From Rheinheimera sediminis (GTDB lineage Bacteria; Pseudomonadota; Gammaproteobacteria; Enterobacterales; Alteromonadaceae): a stretch of 64,000 nucleotides of DNA. Shown piece by piece: positions 1 to 8,330 of this stretch; within the stretch, counting starts at the first letter, position 1; each line of letters opens with the position of its first letter. The notes beneath the pieces are model-generated. The model had not been told where the DNA came from, did no database searches, and worked only from the letters and a program-made list of their open reading frames with translations. The stretch is taken from positions 1 to 64,000 of the forward strand of contig NZ_RZUF01000005.1 in NCBI RefSeq assembly GCF_004005375.1, written 5' to 3'. Both the position numbers and the translations under genes were made by a program.

Positions 1-55
1 CAAGGCCACTTAGGCTAGATGATTATCAGGTTAGATGCCTGACCCCACTGAAACA

Positions 56-2875
56 TTAAGGCTGAAATTCAACAGCGCCAATATCTGCTGCAGCAACACC
101 ATCGCCATTGCCATCGACAGGACGGACAGCTCCGTTTACGTCCATAGCTAAACCCAAATCATACGCGCCGTCTATGGCTTTGGAGCCTGAATTCAGTGTT
201 CCATCTGTATTCAATAGAGGGTCGGCAGACATCTTTGCTACTTCCTGCAGATGTGCAGCCAAGCCTCTGTAATCTTGATAATTGCTCCAGTACAGGTTGT
301 TTTTTACTTCAAGTACAAATTGCTTCGGCTCCTGCACAGTCCAGCCTGCAGTTACTGCATAGACATTGGCGTTAAAAATATTGTTGTTTAGCTGCACAGC
401 AACACTTTCCGTTGTACCACCAGAACTTGTAGTCAATGCCGACACATAGCTGCTGACAGTATTGTGGTTAAACTTCAGATTAACCTGACCCTGAGCAGTC
501 ACAGCAGCGGAACAACGTCTATTCACTTCTTCGCTATAAACTAAAGGTCCAACAAATAAGTTGTTTTCAACTGTCGCCTCTATCGGACCATTTTGCCCGT
601 ACAGCGAAAGGCCGGAGCATCCGCTAATCAATGCTGGAACGCCACCTATACCTGTATTGGTAAAAGCTGCAAACAATTTGTTCTGACGGAAAGTCAGACT
701 ATGCTCAGTGCTAATACTGACACCATCGAGGTGCCAGTCGGTTTTACCAAAATGATTTTGCTCTATTACTGAGCCTTCATCTTCTATCAACACTGTATTG
801 GTTATAGTGAAGCCTTTCAGATCGCTGCCTTTAGCCAACCGCACACGGACAGGAGCGTCCCCAAAGCGCCAATGTTTAGCGATAAGATAGCTATGTTGTG
901 CACCAGCTGCACTTTCAAGCTTGGTGTTTTTACTGGTTAAATCCAAAGATCCAATATAAATACCAGTTGGAGCTACTACAGTAGCACCATCGGCGGCGCC
1001 ATCAATCAAATCCTGCAACACCTGACTAGATTGACCAACAACCACGGGTAACTGAAAAACTTTCAACTGCCTGGTGCTGAAGTTGTCATTCAGCACTATC
1101 AACCTGAGCTGGTCTACACCTTGCTGATCAGCTCTTAAGGAGAATCGAATCTCTAAGGTATCGGATTGCAGAGGCCAACCTTTGCTCAGATCGCAGTTCA
1201 GCCAATTCTGGCTCACCGAATCAAAACACGTCATTTCAGTAGCAGTTAACAAAGTGGGTAACTCAAGCTGCAAAAGACTGCCAGCAGGTTTGTCCCCCTG
1301 ATTGAACAGCGAAAATTCATAATTGATACTATCGCCTGGCAGACCGATAAAGTTATAGGCAGGGCCATTGCTGATGCGGCTACTGATCCCATAGTCTGGA
1401 TTCGCTTTTGCCTTTGAGAGGTGGATCACGACCTTATTATTAGCAAGCTCAGGGTCATAAGATAAACTACTGACTTCAACCTTGATCTGATCCTGCCAAG
1501 CATCAGTTGTCACTGATGCTTCGGTTAGCAGATAAGAAGGATACATTCTTTGTCCGGCCCGCAGCGTTTGATAGCGACAAATTAATTGCATATCGTTTTG
1601 AGCTAACTCACAGTTCCGCATAGCGCTGAACTTTGCGTTCTTGGCAGTCAGGCGGATCACAACATCTAAAGCATCCAGGTTCGAGGTATTTGTCAGTATA
1701 AAAGAAGCTGCCATAGTCTCGTTATAGGTATAGGAGCCGTGCTCTGCCCGCAGGTTCAGATCTGTTACCGAGGCTTTGACCAGTGCATCAGTCGGATGTC
1801 CAAGATACTTAAACTCTTCAAGATTAGTGTATCCGTCCCCATCCGTATCTAACAAAGCATCAGCCGGATTAGTAGGTGATAAACCAACCAACAGCTCCCA
1901 GGCATCCTGCATACCGTCCTGATCGGCGTCAACAAAAGAGGTTAGCAGCTGATAACTGAATAGCTCTTTGATATAGCGGTAGTTGGTTTCATAGACCTGA
2001 TCGCCATCGCTATCAATTTCAGTGCTGTAATAGGCGGTCTGATACCGATTTCTTTCATAAAAGTGCACCGACCAGACAGCACTGCTATTCGCAGCACCAG
2101 TCAGCACCAGACGGCCTTTCTGTGGAGGTACAAACATGGTATCCAGTTTGAACGCATCAGTTGTCTGATATGACATCAGACCCAAACTAGAATCAAAGAT
2201 TTTACCTGATAAATGAATACCATCATCACCGCAGGATTGCCCCTGAGCACCGGCTTGACGGAATTTAAAATCGTTAAAAAATATCTGCTGGTTATTCTGA
2301 CCCTTGAGCAAAATATTGAAGGTGATAGTGCTGTCTGGGCAACTGGTAGGCGCTAATTTTTCATGAATAGTGCCGCGCATAATATAGCTGCCGAAACTTG
2401 AACGCACCGTCAGATCCTGAAAAACAAACTGAGCTTCGGTGACGTCGTCCCGACTGTTCTTAGCCAGAATACGGCCAGTGGTTACGCCATCGTAAATGAT
2501 GCCTTCATCTTTGCAATTACTAAAAATTAACTTCACTTCAGTAGCAGATGCAGCCACTTCTACATTGACTGAGCCGCCCTCAGGGCAGACGCCGTCAAGA
2601 AAACCTTCAGTATCAGAATCTACATAGTCAGGTAATAGTTCAGGAGCCACAAAGGACAAATACTCAAAAAAAGCAGGCAAAGACGCTGAGTTTACCGGGG
2701 CGTCGTTTTTATTCCCCAAGTACAAAGAGTTCACATTAATGTATTGAGCCAAAGGGTCAGCGCCAGAACCGCCACCAGCGCTTCCTCCAGAACCACCGAC
2801 TGTGCCGCTACCTGAACCACCACCGCCACACCCCGTCAACAACAGAGCCACGGCCACTGCATACAATAATTTCAC
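56..2875 (-). CDS. Large surface lipoprotein with calcium-binding repeats and a C-terminal beta-helix
   Basis: Function unknown; probably anchored in the outer membrane and exposed or shed. The N-terminus is a lipoprotein signal with lipobox LLTGC, followed by a flexible Gly/Ser stretch. Around residues 315-370 there are Asp-rich DxDxDG-type repeats (DADQDGMQDAWE and DTDGDGYTNLEE), as in thrombospondin type 3 / EF-hand-like calcium sites. A DUF11-like beta region follows. The last 300 residues look like a right-handed beta-helix ending in a choice-of-anchor Q type tail (ADIGAVEF). The reading frame extends to an ATG at 2890, but the GTG at 2875 gives a compact lipoprotein signal (VKLLYAVAVALLLTGC) and has a G-rich stretch upstream, so I prefer it. 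The gene is transcribed towards the window edge. Polysaccharide binding is possible by analogy with beta-helix proteins but is not shown. Confidence 0.8.
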   Translation of the reverse strand: MKLLYAVAVALLLTGCGGGGSGSGTVGGSGGSAGGGSGADPLAQYINVNSLYLGNKNDAPVNSASLPAFFEYLSFVAPELLPDYVDSDTEGFLDGVCPEGGSVNVEVAASATEVKLIFSNCKDEGIIYDGVTTGRILAKNSRDDVTEAQFVFQDLTVRSSFGSYIMRGTIHEKLAPTSCPDSTITFNILLKGQNNQQIFFNDFKFRQAGAQGQSCGDDGIHLSGKIFDSSLGLMSYQTTDAFKLDTMFVPPQKGRLVLTGAANSSAVWSVHFYERNRYQTAYYSTEIDSDGDQVYETNYRYIKELFSYQLLTSFVDADQDGMQDAWELLVGLSPTNPADALLDTDGDGYTNLEEFKYLGHPTDALVKASVTDLNLRAEHGSYTYNETMAASFILTNTSNLDALDVVIRLTAKNAKFSAMRNCELAQNDMQLICRYQTLRAGQRMYPSYLLTEASVTTDAWQDQIKVEVSSLSYDPELANNKVVIHLSKAKANPDYGISSRISNGPAYNFIGLPGDSINYEFSLFNQGDKPAGSLLQLELPTLLTATEMTCFDSVSQNWLNCDLSKGWPLQSDTLEIRFSLRADQQGVDQLRLIVLNDNFSTRQLKVFQLPVVVGQSSQVLQDLIDGAADGATVVAPTGIYIGSLDLTSKNTKLESAAGAQHSYLIAKHWRFGDAPVRVRLAKGSDLKGFTITNTVLIEDEGSVIEQNHFGKTDWHLDGVSISTEHSLTFRQNKLFAAFTNTGIGGVPALISGCSGLSLYGQNGPIEATVENNLFVGPLVYSEEVNRRCSAAVTAQGQVNLKFNHNTVSSYVSALTTSSGGTTESVAVQLNNNIFNANVYAVTAGWTVQEPKQFVLEVKNNLYWSNYQDYRGLAAHLQEVAKMSADPLLNTDGTLNSGSKAIDGAYDLGLAMDVNGAVRPVDGNGDGVAAADIGAVEFQP

Positions 2876-3363
2876 TTCACTACCCCACATCCCTGTACGA
2901 GATCAAAACAACTATTTCACTTTTGGCACTAATTTATCATTTTCAGCACAACGACTACACCTGTCCTACCGGTTTATTCTTGCCCAAATCCGTCAAATGC
3001 CTAAAGCTACCCGCTGGCTGAAGCAGGTCAGCGCTTTATTATTGCTGTTCATTAGCATCAGTTTGTTTTGGACTGAAAGCAATCACTGGTAACAGCCGTT
3101 TTATGTTTTTTCTCAAAGCGACTTCATCTTTTTCCTCTCTGGCAGGTTAAATGTTGTTTTGTCTTACAATAGGATGTATAAAAAACCCTCACTACCGACA
3201 GCAGAAATTAAACTCACCGCTCTACCTCAAGTAATTGAAGTGCAGGTGGCAATAAGCGAACAAGCCTCGGACGATCTGGTTGCTTGATGTGACCAGAAGG
3301 AGTGGCGCAGGCACAAAGCTGCGGTTTCAAGTAGGAAGGGTAGGAAATCAACAGGAGAACTCG
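2876..3363. other. Intergenic region with two doubtful small ORFs
   Basis: This gap of about 490 bases holds no convincing gene. A 31-codon frame on the + strand (2997-3092) encodes a basic start and one hydrophobic helix (VSALLLLFISISLFW). A 37-codon frame (3174-3287) has an AGG just upstream of its ATG and a polar product. Neither has recognisable homology; either could be a remnant. The 3' part carries the ribosome binding site (aggaga) of the downstream arabinofuranosidase. Confidence 0.4.
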
Positions 3364-4905
3364 ATGAGAGTCATAAAACCACTATTGCTGGCCCTTGGTT
3401 TTGGCCTGAGCGCTACAGCGCTGGCCGCCACACAAATTCAGCTCGATAGCAGCACTCAAGGCGCTGTGATCAATAAAAATATCTATGGTCAGTTTGCCGA
3501 ACATTTAGGCCGCGGCATTTATGAAGGGATTTGGGTTGGCCCGGATTCAAAAATTGCCAACACCAAAGGCTGGCGTAACGATGTGTTAGCCGCGCTAAAA
3601 GACTTACAGGTTCCTCTGGTCCGCTGGCCTGGCGGCTGCTTTGCCGACGAATACCATTGGCGTGATGGCATAGGCCCACATAAACAAAGACCAGTCAAAG
3701 TAAATACCAACTGGGGTGGCGTGGAAGAAGACAACGCCGTAGGTACCCATGAGTTTTTTGAGCTGGTGGAAATGCTCGGCGCTGAAGCTTATGTCAACGG
3801 TAACCTTGGTACAGGCACTCCACAGGAAATGGCTGAATGGCTGGAATATATGACAGCCGAAGGAAAATCCAGCCTGGCTGAATTACGTCGTAAAAACGGC
3901 CGCGATAAGCCGTTTAAGGTGCATTATTTTGCTGTGGGTAACGAAGCCTGGGGCTGTGGTGGCAACATGACGCCAGAGTACTACACCAACTTGTATAAAC
4001 ATTACACCACCTTTCTGAAAGCTCCGGCGAACAACACGCCCAAATGGATAGCCAGCGGCGGTCACAGCGAAGACACCTCATGGGCTGAATATCTGACCGC
4101 CAATGTAAAACAAAAAATGGATGCCGTTAGTTTTCACTATTACACCTTACCTACAGGCCAATGGGATGTGAAAGGCGCAGCGCTGCAATTCCCGGAGAGC
4201 GACTGGATCAGCACTATGCATCGCACTCTGGCAATGGATGGTTTTATTACCAATAACAAAGTGGTGATGGATAAACATGATCCAGAGAAAAAAGTAGGCT
4301 TTTATGTCGATGAATGGGGCACCTGGTATGACGTTGAAAAAGGCGATAACCCGGGCTTTTTGTACCAGCAGAACAGCTTGAGAGACGCCATAGTGGCGGC
4401 GCTGAACTTCAATATTTTTCATAAGCACGCCGACCGGGTGCATATGACCAATATTGCTCAGATGGTGAATGTATTGCAGGCCATGATACTGACAGATAAG
4501 GAAAAAATGCTCCTGACTCCGACTTATCATGCCTTTAAAATGTATGTGCCCTTCCAGGATGCCACAGCCTTACCGCTGAAGCTGAGCAATGTACCGGATT
4601 ACAAACTGGGTGAGGTTTCAATACCAGCAGTCAGTGCCACAGCAGCCAAAGCCAAAGACGGCCATGTGTATCTGGCGCTGGTAAATGCCAATCCAAACAA
4701 AGCAGAAACAGCAGAGATCAACCTGGCAGGCATTAGTATCAACACTGTATCAGGCCAGTTACTGACAGCTGATGCGATGGACGCGCATAATACCTTCGCC
4801 AAACCAGAGGCCATCAAACCAAAAGCTTTTAGTGCCAAAGGTGAAAACGGCAAGCTGAGCCTGGAGTTACCTGCAAAATCAATACTGGTTGTAAAAGTGC
4901 AATAA
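3364..4905 (+). CDS. Secreted alpha-L-arabinofuranosidase, GH51-like
   Basis: Predicted to release terminal alpha-L-arabinofuranosyl residues from arabinan or arabinoxylan. The start at 3364 is chosen because an aggaga site sits just upstream and the N-terminus is then a clean signal peptide (MRVIKPLLLALGFGLSATALAA), so the enzyme is exported; the frame itself is open from 3280. The TIM-barrel carries the clan GH-A signatures: acid/base Glu194 in VGNEAWGCGG and nucleophile Glu317 in YVDEWGTWY. The C-terminal 120 residues form the usual beta-sandwich domain. Total 513 aa, normal for the family. It stands alone and is followed by a strong terminator. With the pectate lyase near 22 kb it suggests breakdown of pectic side chains and backbone. 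Confidence 0.92.
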   Translation: MRVIKPLLLALGFGLSATALAATQIQLDSSTQGAVINKNIYGQFAEHLGRGIYEGIWVGPDSKIANTKGWRNDVLAALKDLQVPLVRWPGGCFADEYHWRDGIGPHKQRPVKVNTNWGGVEEDNAVGTHEFFELVEMLGAEAYVNGNLGTGTPQEMAEWLEYMTAEGKSSLAELRRKNGRDKPFKVHYFAVGNEAWGCGGNMTPEYYTNLYKHYTTFLKAPANNTPKWIASGGHSEDTSWAEYLTANVKQKMDAVSFHYYTLPTGQWDVKGAALQFPESDWISTMHRTLAMDGFITNNKVVMDKHDPEKKVGFYVDEWGTWYDVEKGDNPGFLYQQNSLRDAIVAALNFNIFHKHADRVHMTNIAQMVNVLQAMILTDKEKMLLTPTYHAFKMYVPFQDATALPLKLSNVPDYKLGEVSIPAVSATAAKAKDGHVYLALVNANPNKAETAEINLAGISINTVSGQLLTADAMDAHNTFAKPEAIKPKAFSAKGENGKLSLELPAKSILVVKVQ

Positions 4906-4929
4906 GCGAGCGACCTTTCAAACCTGAAC

Positions 4930-4954
4930 AGGGCAAATTTACTTTGCCCTTTTT
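4930..4954 (+). terminator. Rho-independent terminator after the arabinofuranosidase
   Basis: Arms AGGGCAAA (4930-4937) and TTTGCCCT (4943-4950) with a 5-base loop, followed by a T-tract. It lies 25 bases after the stop codon. Confidence 0.85.
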
Positions 4955-4963
4955 CTTAGTCTT

Positions 4964-5461
4964 CTAACGCAGAAAAGAAAAACCTGCCGGATACTGATGC
5001 CAGCCATCAAAATCAGCCTTACTTAAAGGCACCTGCTGAGCGCGGGCTATGGCGTATACCATGCTGCAATGAAAGTAAAAATTCGGCAAAGCATACAAAT
5101 AAACAAACTGCTCCCCCGTCAATTCCAGTTCGGCAAAACCAGCCATGGTTTCAATCCGTTTTTGTTGCCAACCGGCAAAATCTTCAGCTTTCAAAGACTG
5201 CAAAAACTCTATGGTTAAATGGATTTGCTGCTGCAGATCAGCCCAGCTTGGCCTGGGTTGACCAAACTCAGGTTTTCCCTGCTCGCACAACGGACAGCAA
5301 GCTCGTAGTGAAAAACCAATAGCAGTCTGTGCCTGTTGCCATAAAGGAAATTGTTCCGGAGTTAAAGCCGACTCCAGCAAAGCAGCGTCATACTGATAGA
5401 TTTTCCGCAGCAACAAGGCCAATTGCCGCAAAGGATGAATAAAAACCGTAGTAGGTAACAT
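4964..5461 (-). CDS. DUF1993 family protein
   Basis: A 165-residue cytoplasmic protein without signal or membrane helices. Its sequence (MLPTTVFIHPLRQLALLLRK start, ALTPEQFPLWQQAQTAIGFS, central ACCPLCEQGKP, and the PNFYFHCSMVYAIAR C-terminal region) fits the DUF1993 family, an alpha-helical fold with no assigned reaction. The frame opens six codons earlier (5479), but AAAGGA lies about 8 bases before the ATG at 5461, so that start is used. It is convergent with the arabinofuranosidase and separated from it by that gene's terminator. Upstream lies a GTAG hairpin repeat. Confidence 0.75.
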   Translation of the reverse strand: MLPTTVFIHPLRQLALLLRKIYQYDAALLESALTPEQFPLWQQAQTAIGFSLRACCPLCEQGKPEFGQPRPSWADLQQQIHLTIEFLQSLKAEDFAGWQQKRIETMAGFAELELTGEQFVYLYALPNFYFHCSMVYAIARAQQVPLSKADFDGWHQYPAGFSFLR

Positions 5462-5490
5462 AGAGTAGTCCTTTCTCAATGCTAAAAATT

Positions 5491-5520
5491 GTAGGGGTGA
5501 CCTTTATGGTCATCCGCTGC
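5491..5520 (+). repeat. GTAG-headed REP-like hairpin repeat, copy 1
   Basis: GTAG head followed by the stem GGGTGACC, loop TTTAT, and GGTCATCC (one mismatch). Nearly identical to the copy at 5711-5740, same orientation. The GTAG-plus-palindrome architecture is that of REPs mobilised by RAYT transposases. Confidence 0.7.
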
Positions 5521-5710
5521 TATGCCTAGTGTCATGCCAACACCAGCAGCATAACGCCAAAATCAGTTTATTACAGCCAGTTGATGTTTATCGTATCGAC
5601 ATGACTTAAAAACGTGTCGAAAAAATACGTTTTTTTAAAGATGTTTTCTTGATATGTCGATGCTATCGACCTGGTTAGACTTGGACTGCAACAGAATTTA
5701 AAGATGAATT

Positions 5711-5740
5711 GTAGGGGTGACCTTTATGGTCACCCGCTGC
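5711..5740 (+). repeat. GTAG-headed REP-like hairpin repeat, copy 2
   Basis: GTAG head, perfect stem GGGTGACC / GGTCACCC around TTTAT. Directly repeated relative to copy 1, differing at one stem base. It lies just downstream of the higA stop, so the transcript of higBA would run into it. Confidence 0.75.
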
Positions 5741-5769
5741 GGCCTGTGATGTCAGGCAAATTTCAACAG

Positions 5770-6048
5770 TTAAGGCAGAACCTGTAACTGTGCTTGTTGC
5801 TCACGTACCAGCCACAGATCGTAGGCGTTTTGTAATCGGAGCCAATGCTCAGCCGAAGGTTTGCTAAACGCCAGCTCCAGACGCAGTGCCATTTCCGGTG
5901 TAATAGCGCCTCTGGCATTCAGTACTTTGGATAAGGTTTTACGGCTGATATTTAAATGCGCTGAAACATCAGTCACAGTTAAAGCCAAAGGATTAATAAT
6001 CAGCTCTTGCAGAATCTCACCAGGGTGAGCCGGGTTATGCATACTCAT
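5770..6048 (-). CDS. higA: HigA-type antitoxin, XRE-family HTH
   Basis: Antitoxin and autorepressor of a type II toxin-antitoxin module. The 92-residue protein begins with the family start HNPAHPGEILQELI and carries a helix-turn-helix (VTDVSAHLNISRKTLSKVLNARGAITPEMALRLELAF). The C-terminal WLRLQNAYDLWLVRE is typical of HigA. Its ATG overlaps the toxin TGA by 4 bases, so the pair is translationally coupled. HigB is expected to be neutralised by binding HigA, and the complex to repress the promoter upstream of higB. The toxin-first order matches the higBA subclass. Confidence 0.9.
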   Translation of the reverse strand: MSMHNPAHPGEILQELIINPLALTVTDVSAHLNISRKTLSKVLNARGAITPEMALRLELAFSKPSAEHWLRLQNAYDLWLVREQQAQLQVLP

Positions 6049-6326
6049 GAGTGATCATCCTCGTAGTTAACAATTTCAGCATCCCGGCCAATAAATCTGA
6101 ATGTGACACGCCAATTTCCATTCACGGTGACAGACCAAATACCTTTCCGCTCGCCCGAATGTTCATGCAGCCTCAGGCCAGGCAGATCCATATCATCTAT
6201 GGCTTGTGCCTGATCAAGGTTTGACAGGATAAGTATCAGGCGATTCTGATGTTTGGCCTGTATACCAGCCGTACTGCCTGTTTTATAGAAGCGCTCAAGA
6301 CCTTTATGTTTAAAGTTCTTAATCAT
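6045..6326 (-). CDS. higB: HigB-type toxin, RelE-superfamily mRNA interferase
   Basis: Ribosome-dependent mRNA endonuclease by family. The sequence from MIKNFKHKGLERFYKTGSTAGI is the classic HigB opening; the C-terminal core (GIWSVTVNGNWRVTFRF and VNYEDDH) holds the conserved basic and aromatic residues of the RelE fold. The frame is open six codons further (ATG at 6344), but the family start at 6326 gives the usual length of about 93 aa. First gene of the higBA pair, overlapping higA by 4 bases. An intact module of this size is probably functional. Confidence 0.9.
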   Translation of the reverse strand: MIKNFKHKGLERFYKTGSTAGIQAKHQNRLILILSNLDQAQAIDDMDLPGLRLHEHSGERKGIWSVTVNGNWRVTFRFIGRDAEIVNYEDDHS

Positions 6327-6455
6327 GCCAAAATTGTAACCCATGAGGTTACATGGTCAAGGTCGGATAACTCACACTAAACTCAACACCTTGTATCCAT
6401 TTGGTAGAAAATCACTTACGTAACAATCGAGAAATAGAATACCAAACAAACCACC

Positions 6456-6469
6456 GCGACAAATGTCGC
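6456..6469. promoter_or_regulatory. BlaI-type operator dyad 1
   Basis: GCGACA-AA-TGTCGC, a perfect 6-bp dyad with a 2-base centre. It keeps the ACA-NN-TGT core of the BlaI/MecI/CopY operator consensus TACANNTGTA. It lies 84 bases before the repressor start, and its centre is 34 bp (about three helical turns) from that of dyad 2. Confidence 0.7.
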
Positions 6470-6489
6470 AGATTTTACTTGACCTTGGT

Positions 6490-6503
6490 GTGACATTTGT
6501 CGC
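6490..6503. promoter_or_regulatory. BlaI-type operator dyad 2
   Basis: GTGACA-TT-TGTCGC, the same dyad as the upstream site with one mismatch in the outer half. Placed 50-37 bases before the ATG of the blaI-like gene, a good position for autorepression. Confidence 0.7.
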
Positions 6504-6539
6504 ACTCTAAAGGCATAGTAAAATCACAGACTCAATGTT

Positions 6540-6938
6540 ATGCACCAACCTACTGCTCCTGAGCTGGAAATTCTGAAATTATTGTGGTTAAAGCAACCTC
6601 TTACTGCCCGTGAATTACATGACGAGCTGGAGTCTGTATTGGGTTGGGGTTACTCCTCTACCCGTAAAACTCTGGAGCGTATGGGCGAAAAAGGTTTTGT
6701 TGCTTGTGAAACTCTGGGTAATAAAAACAGCTACAAAGCGCTACTGGATAAAATGCCGACGCTGGCGGCTTTTGCGCAGGATTTTGCCCGTAGGGTATTT
6801 GAGCTGAATGGCCCTTTGCCTGTAGCCATGTTTGCCAACAGCAAGCTGGTGAATGCGGATGAAATAGCTGATTTAGAAAAACTGCTGGCTGATTTAGCCC
6901 AGCAGCAAAATGCGCCAAACAAAAAAGGCGAGGCTTAA
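6540..6938 (+). CDS. BlaI/MecI/CopY-family repressor
   Basis: A 132-residue winged-helix repressor. The N-terminus (PTAPELEILKLLWLKQPLTARELHDEL, then YSSTRKTLERMGEKGFV) is the DNA-binding domain of the family; the C-terminal half supplies the dimerisation helices. In classical bla/mec systems the membrane protease BlaR1 triggers cleavage of BlaI and frees the operon. Here the next gene, one base after the stop, is an M56 (BlaR1-type) protease, and the one after it a beta-lactamase-like serine hydrolase, so the same logic is likely. Two dyads of the family consensus precede the gene, indicating autoregulation. Confidence 0.88.
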   Translation: MHQPTAPELEILKLLWLKQPLTARELHDELESVLGWGYSSTRKTLERMGEKGFVACETLGNKNSYKALLDKMPTLAAFAQDFARRVFELNGPLPVAMFANSKLVNADEIADLEKLLADLAQQQNAPNKKGEA

Positions 6939-6939
6939 G

Positions 6940-8322
6940 ATGGCTGAACAAGTGTTGTTGTCCTTGCTGCTTTGCAGTCTTTGGTCTGGCTTACTTTGGT
7001 TTTCCAGTCAGTATTTACTGAAAAAACTCAGCGCTTTGCAGCATTGGCCAGCCTTCTATTGGTGCTTGCTGGCGTTAAGTTTTTTACCTTTATTGCCGAT
7101 GCCAGAATTGTATCAGCACTGGACAGTGCCTTCAGTGCTCCTGCTGGATACGGTGACGTCAGTACAGGCTTTAACGGCTCAGCCCCAACATCCTTCTTTA
7201 ACAGAACCAGCAGTGAATACAACTTTTTACTGGCGACTGGCTTTGGGGCTAACAGCCATTATCAGTCTGTTATCGCTCTGGCGTGTAGTCAAACAATGGC
7301 AACGGGTACAGCGGCTGATCCAGCTGTCCGAACCTGTAGACAAAGCTTTGCTGCTGAACAAAACACAACTGACACTTTTGCCCGCTCAATTTGAAATCCG
7401 CCAAACCCAGGCCGCTATTTCGCCTTTTATTGCGGGCTGGAACCGCATGGTTTTAGTGCTGCCCGCTTATATAAACACTATGTCTGAGCAGCAGCGCCAA
7501 TTATTGATTGATCACGAACTGACTCATCTGCAAAGATGCGACCCGCAGCAGCTTCTGGCACTGAGAATTCTGGTGGCTTTATGTTGGTTTAACCCTGTGT
7601 TGCGACGGATTGAGCAGGCCTTTATCCGCAGTATGGAATTGGCGGTAGACAAAGCTGTACTGCAAAAACAGCCAGAGCAAGCGCTGCTGTATGGTCAAAC
7701 TCTGCTTTGCAGCTTAAAGCAGAGTCAGGCAGAACAGATGCCGGCGCTGATGCCGGGCTTTATTCAAAGCCAAGCAAGCCAAAGTTTTTACCAACAACGT
7801 TTGCAGCAGTTATTTCAGCCAGCTCCTGCATTGTCCTTTTGGCAAAAATGGCGCGCTACAGCTGCGTTATGCAGCACAGCTTTACTGCTGAATGTAGGTT
7901 GCGCTCAGCTTAGCTTCAGCTCACCGCCTGAAGAATGGGTATTGCCCGTTGGTAAAGTGCCCATCACCTCTTTTTATGGTGTAAAACACCCCTTTCGCCA
8001 GAACAGACCACATCAGGGGTTGGATTTTGGCGCCAAACGTGGCGCTACAGTCAAAGCAGCGCAAAAAGGCAAAGTGCTGATAGCGGACCAAACCAGTCTG
8101 AACAGCAGATATGGCAAAGCGGTATTGATTGATCATGGCCATGGTTATCAAACGCTCTACGCCCATCTGGATGATTTTTATATCAAAGCAGGCCAGACGT
8201 TAGAACCGGGCCAGCCTATAGGCAAAGTGGGTTCTACAGGCCGGGTAACAGGGCCACATTTACATTTTGAATTATTGGTCGACGGCAAGCAGCAAGACCC
8301 AACTCCTTACTTAAAGTTGTAG
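6940..8322 (+). CDS. M56/M23 double metallopeptidase, BlaR1-like membrane protease fused to a LytM domain
   Basis: Membrane protein of 460 aa combining two zinc peptidase types. The N-terminal half has several hydrophobic helices (residues 5-65 and about 100-115) and the M56 motif HELTH (192-196), as in BlaR1. Near residue 315 is a further hydrophobic segment. The C-terminal part is an M23/LytM domain, presumably periplasmic, with the metal and catalytic residues His358 and Asp362 (HQGLDFG), His409 (LYAHLD), and His440/His442 (PHLHFE). The beta-lactam sensor domain of BlaR1 is missing; the M23 domain replaces it. The start at 6940 follows the repressor stop by one base and has a GAGG site; an earlier ATG at 6910 would overlap the repressor. 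It may cleave the repressor in response to wall state, and the M23 domain may cut or bind peptidoglycan cross-bridges; both are inference. Confidence 0.85.
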   Translation: MAEQVLLSLLLCSLWSGLLWFSSQYLLKKLSALQHWPAFYWCLLALSFLPLLPMPELYQHWTVPSVLLLDTVTSVQALTAQPQHPSLTEPAVNTTFYWRLALGLTAIISLLSLWRVVKQWQRVQRLIQLSEPVDKALLLNKTQLTLLPAQFEIRQTQAAISPFIAGWNRMVLVLPAYINTMSEQQRQLLIDHELTHLQRCDPQQLLALRILVALCWFNPVLRRIEQAFIRSMELAVDKAVLQKQPEQALLYGQTLLCSLKQSQAEQMPALMPGFIQSQASQSFYQQRLQQLFQPAPALSFWQKWRATAALCSTALLLNVGCAQLSFSSPPEEWVLPVGKVPITSFYGVKHPFRQNRPHQGLDFGAKRGATVKAAQKGKVLIADQTSLNSRYGKAVLIDHGHGYQTLYAHLDDFYIKAGQTLEPGQPIGKVGSTGRVTGPHLHFELLVDGKQQDPTPYLKL

Positions 8323-8330
8323 GCAACCTG

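Noticed and set aside
2802-3092. 96-codon plus-strand ORF at the start of the lipoprotein gene
   Set aside because: Its first half is antisense to the lipoprotein signal region; only a doubtful 31-codon tail lies outside it.
5491-5740. Two near-identical 30-base repeats that could suggest a CRISPR array
   Set aside because: Only two copies 190 bases apart, each a self-complementary hairpin with the GTAG head also found elsewhere; no cas genes.
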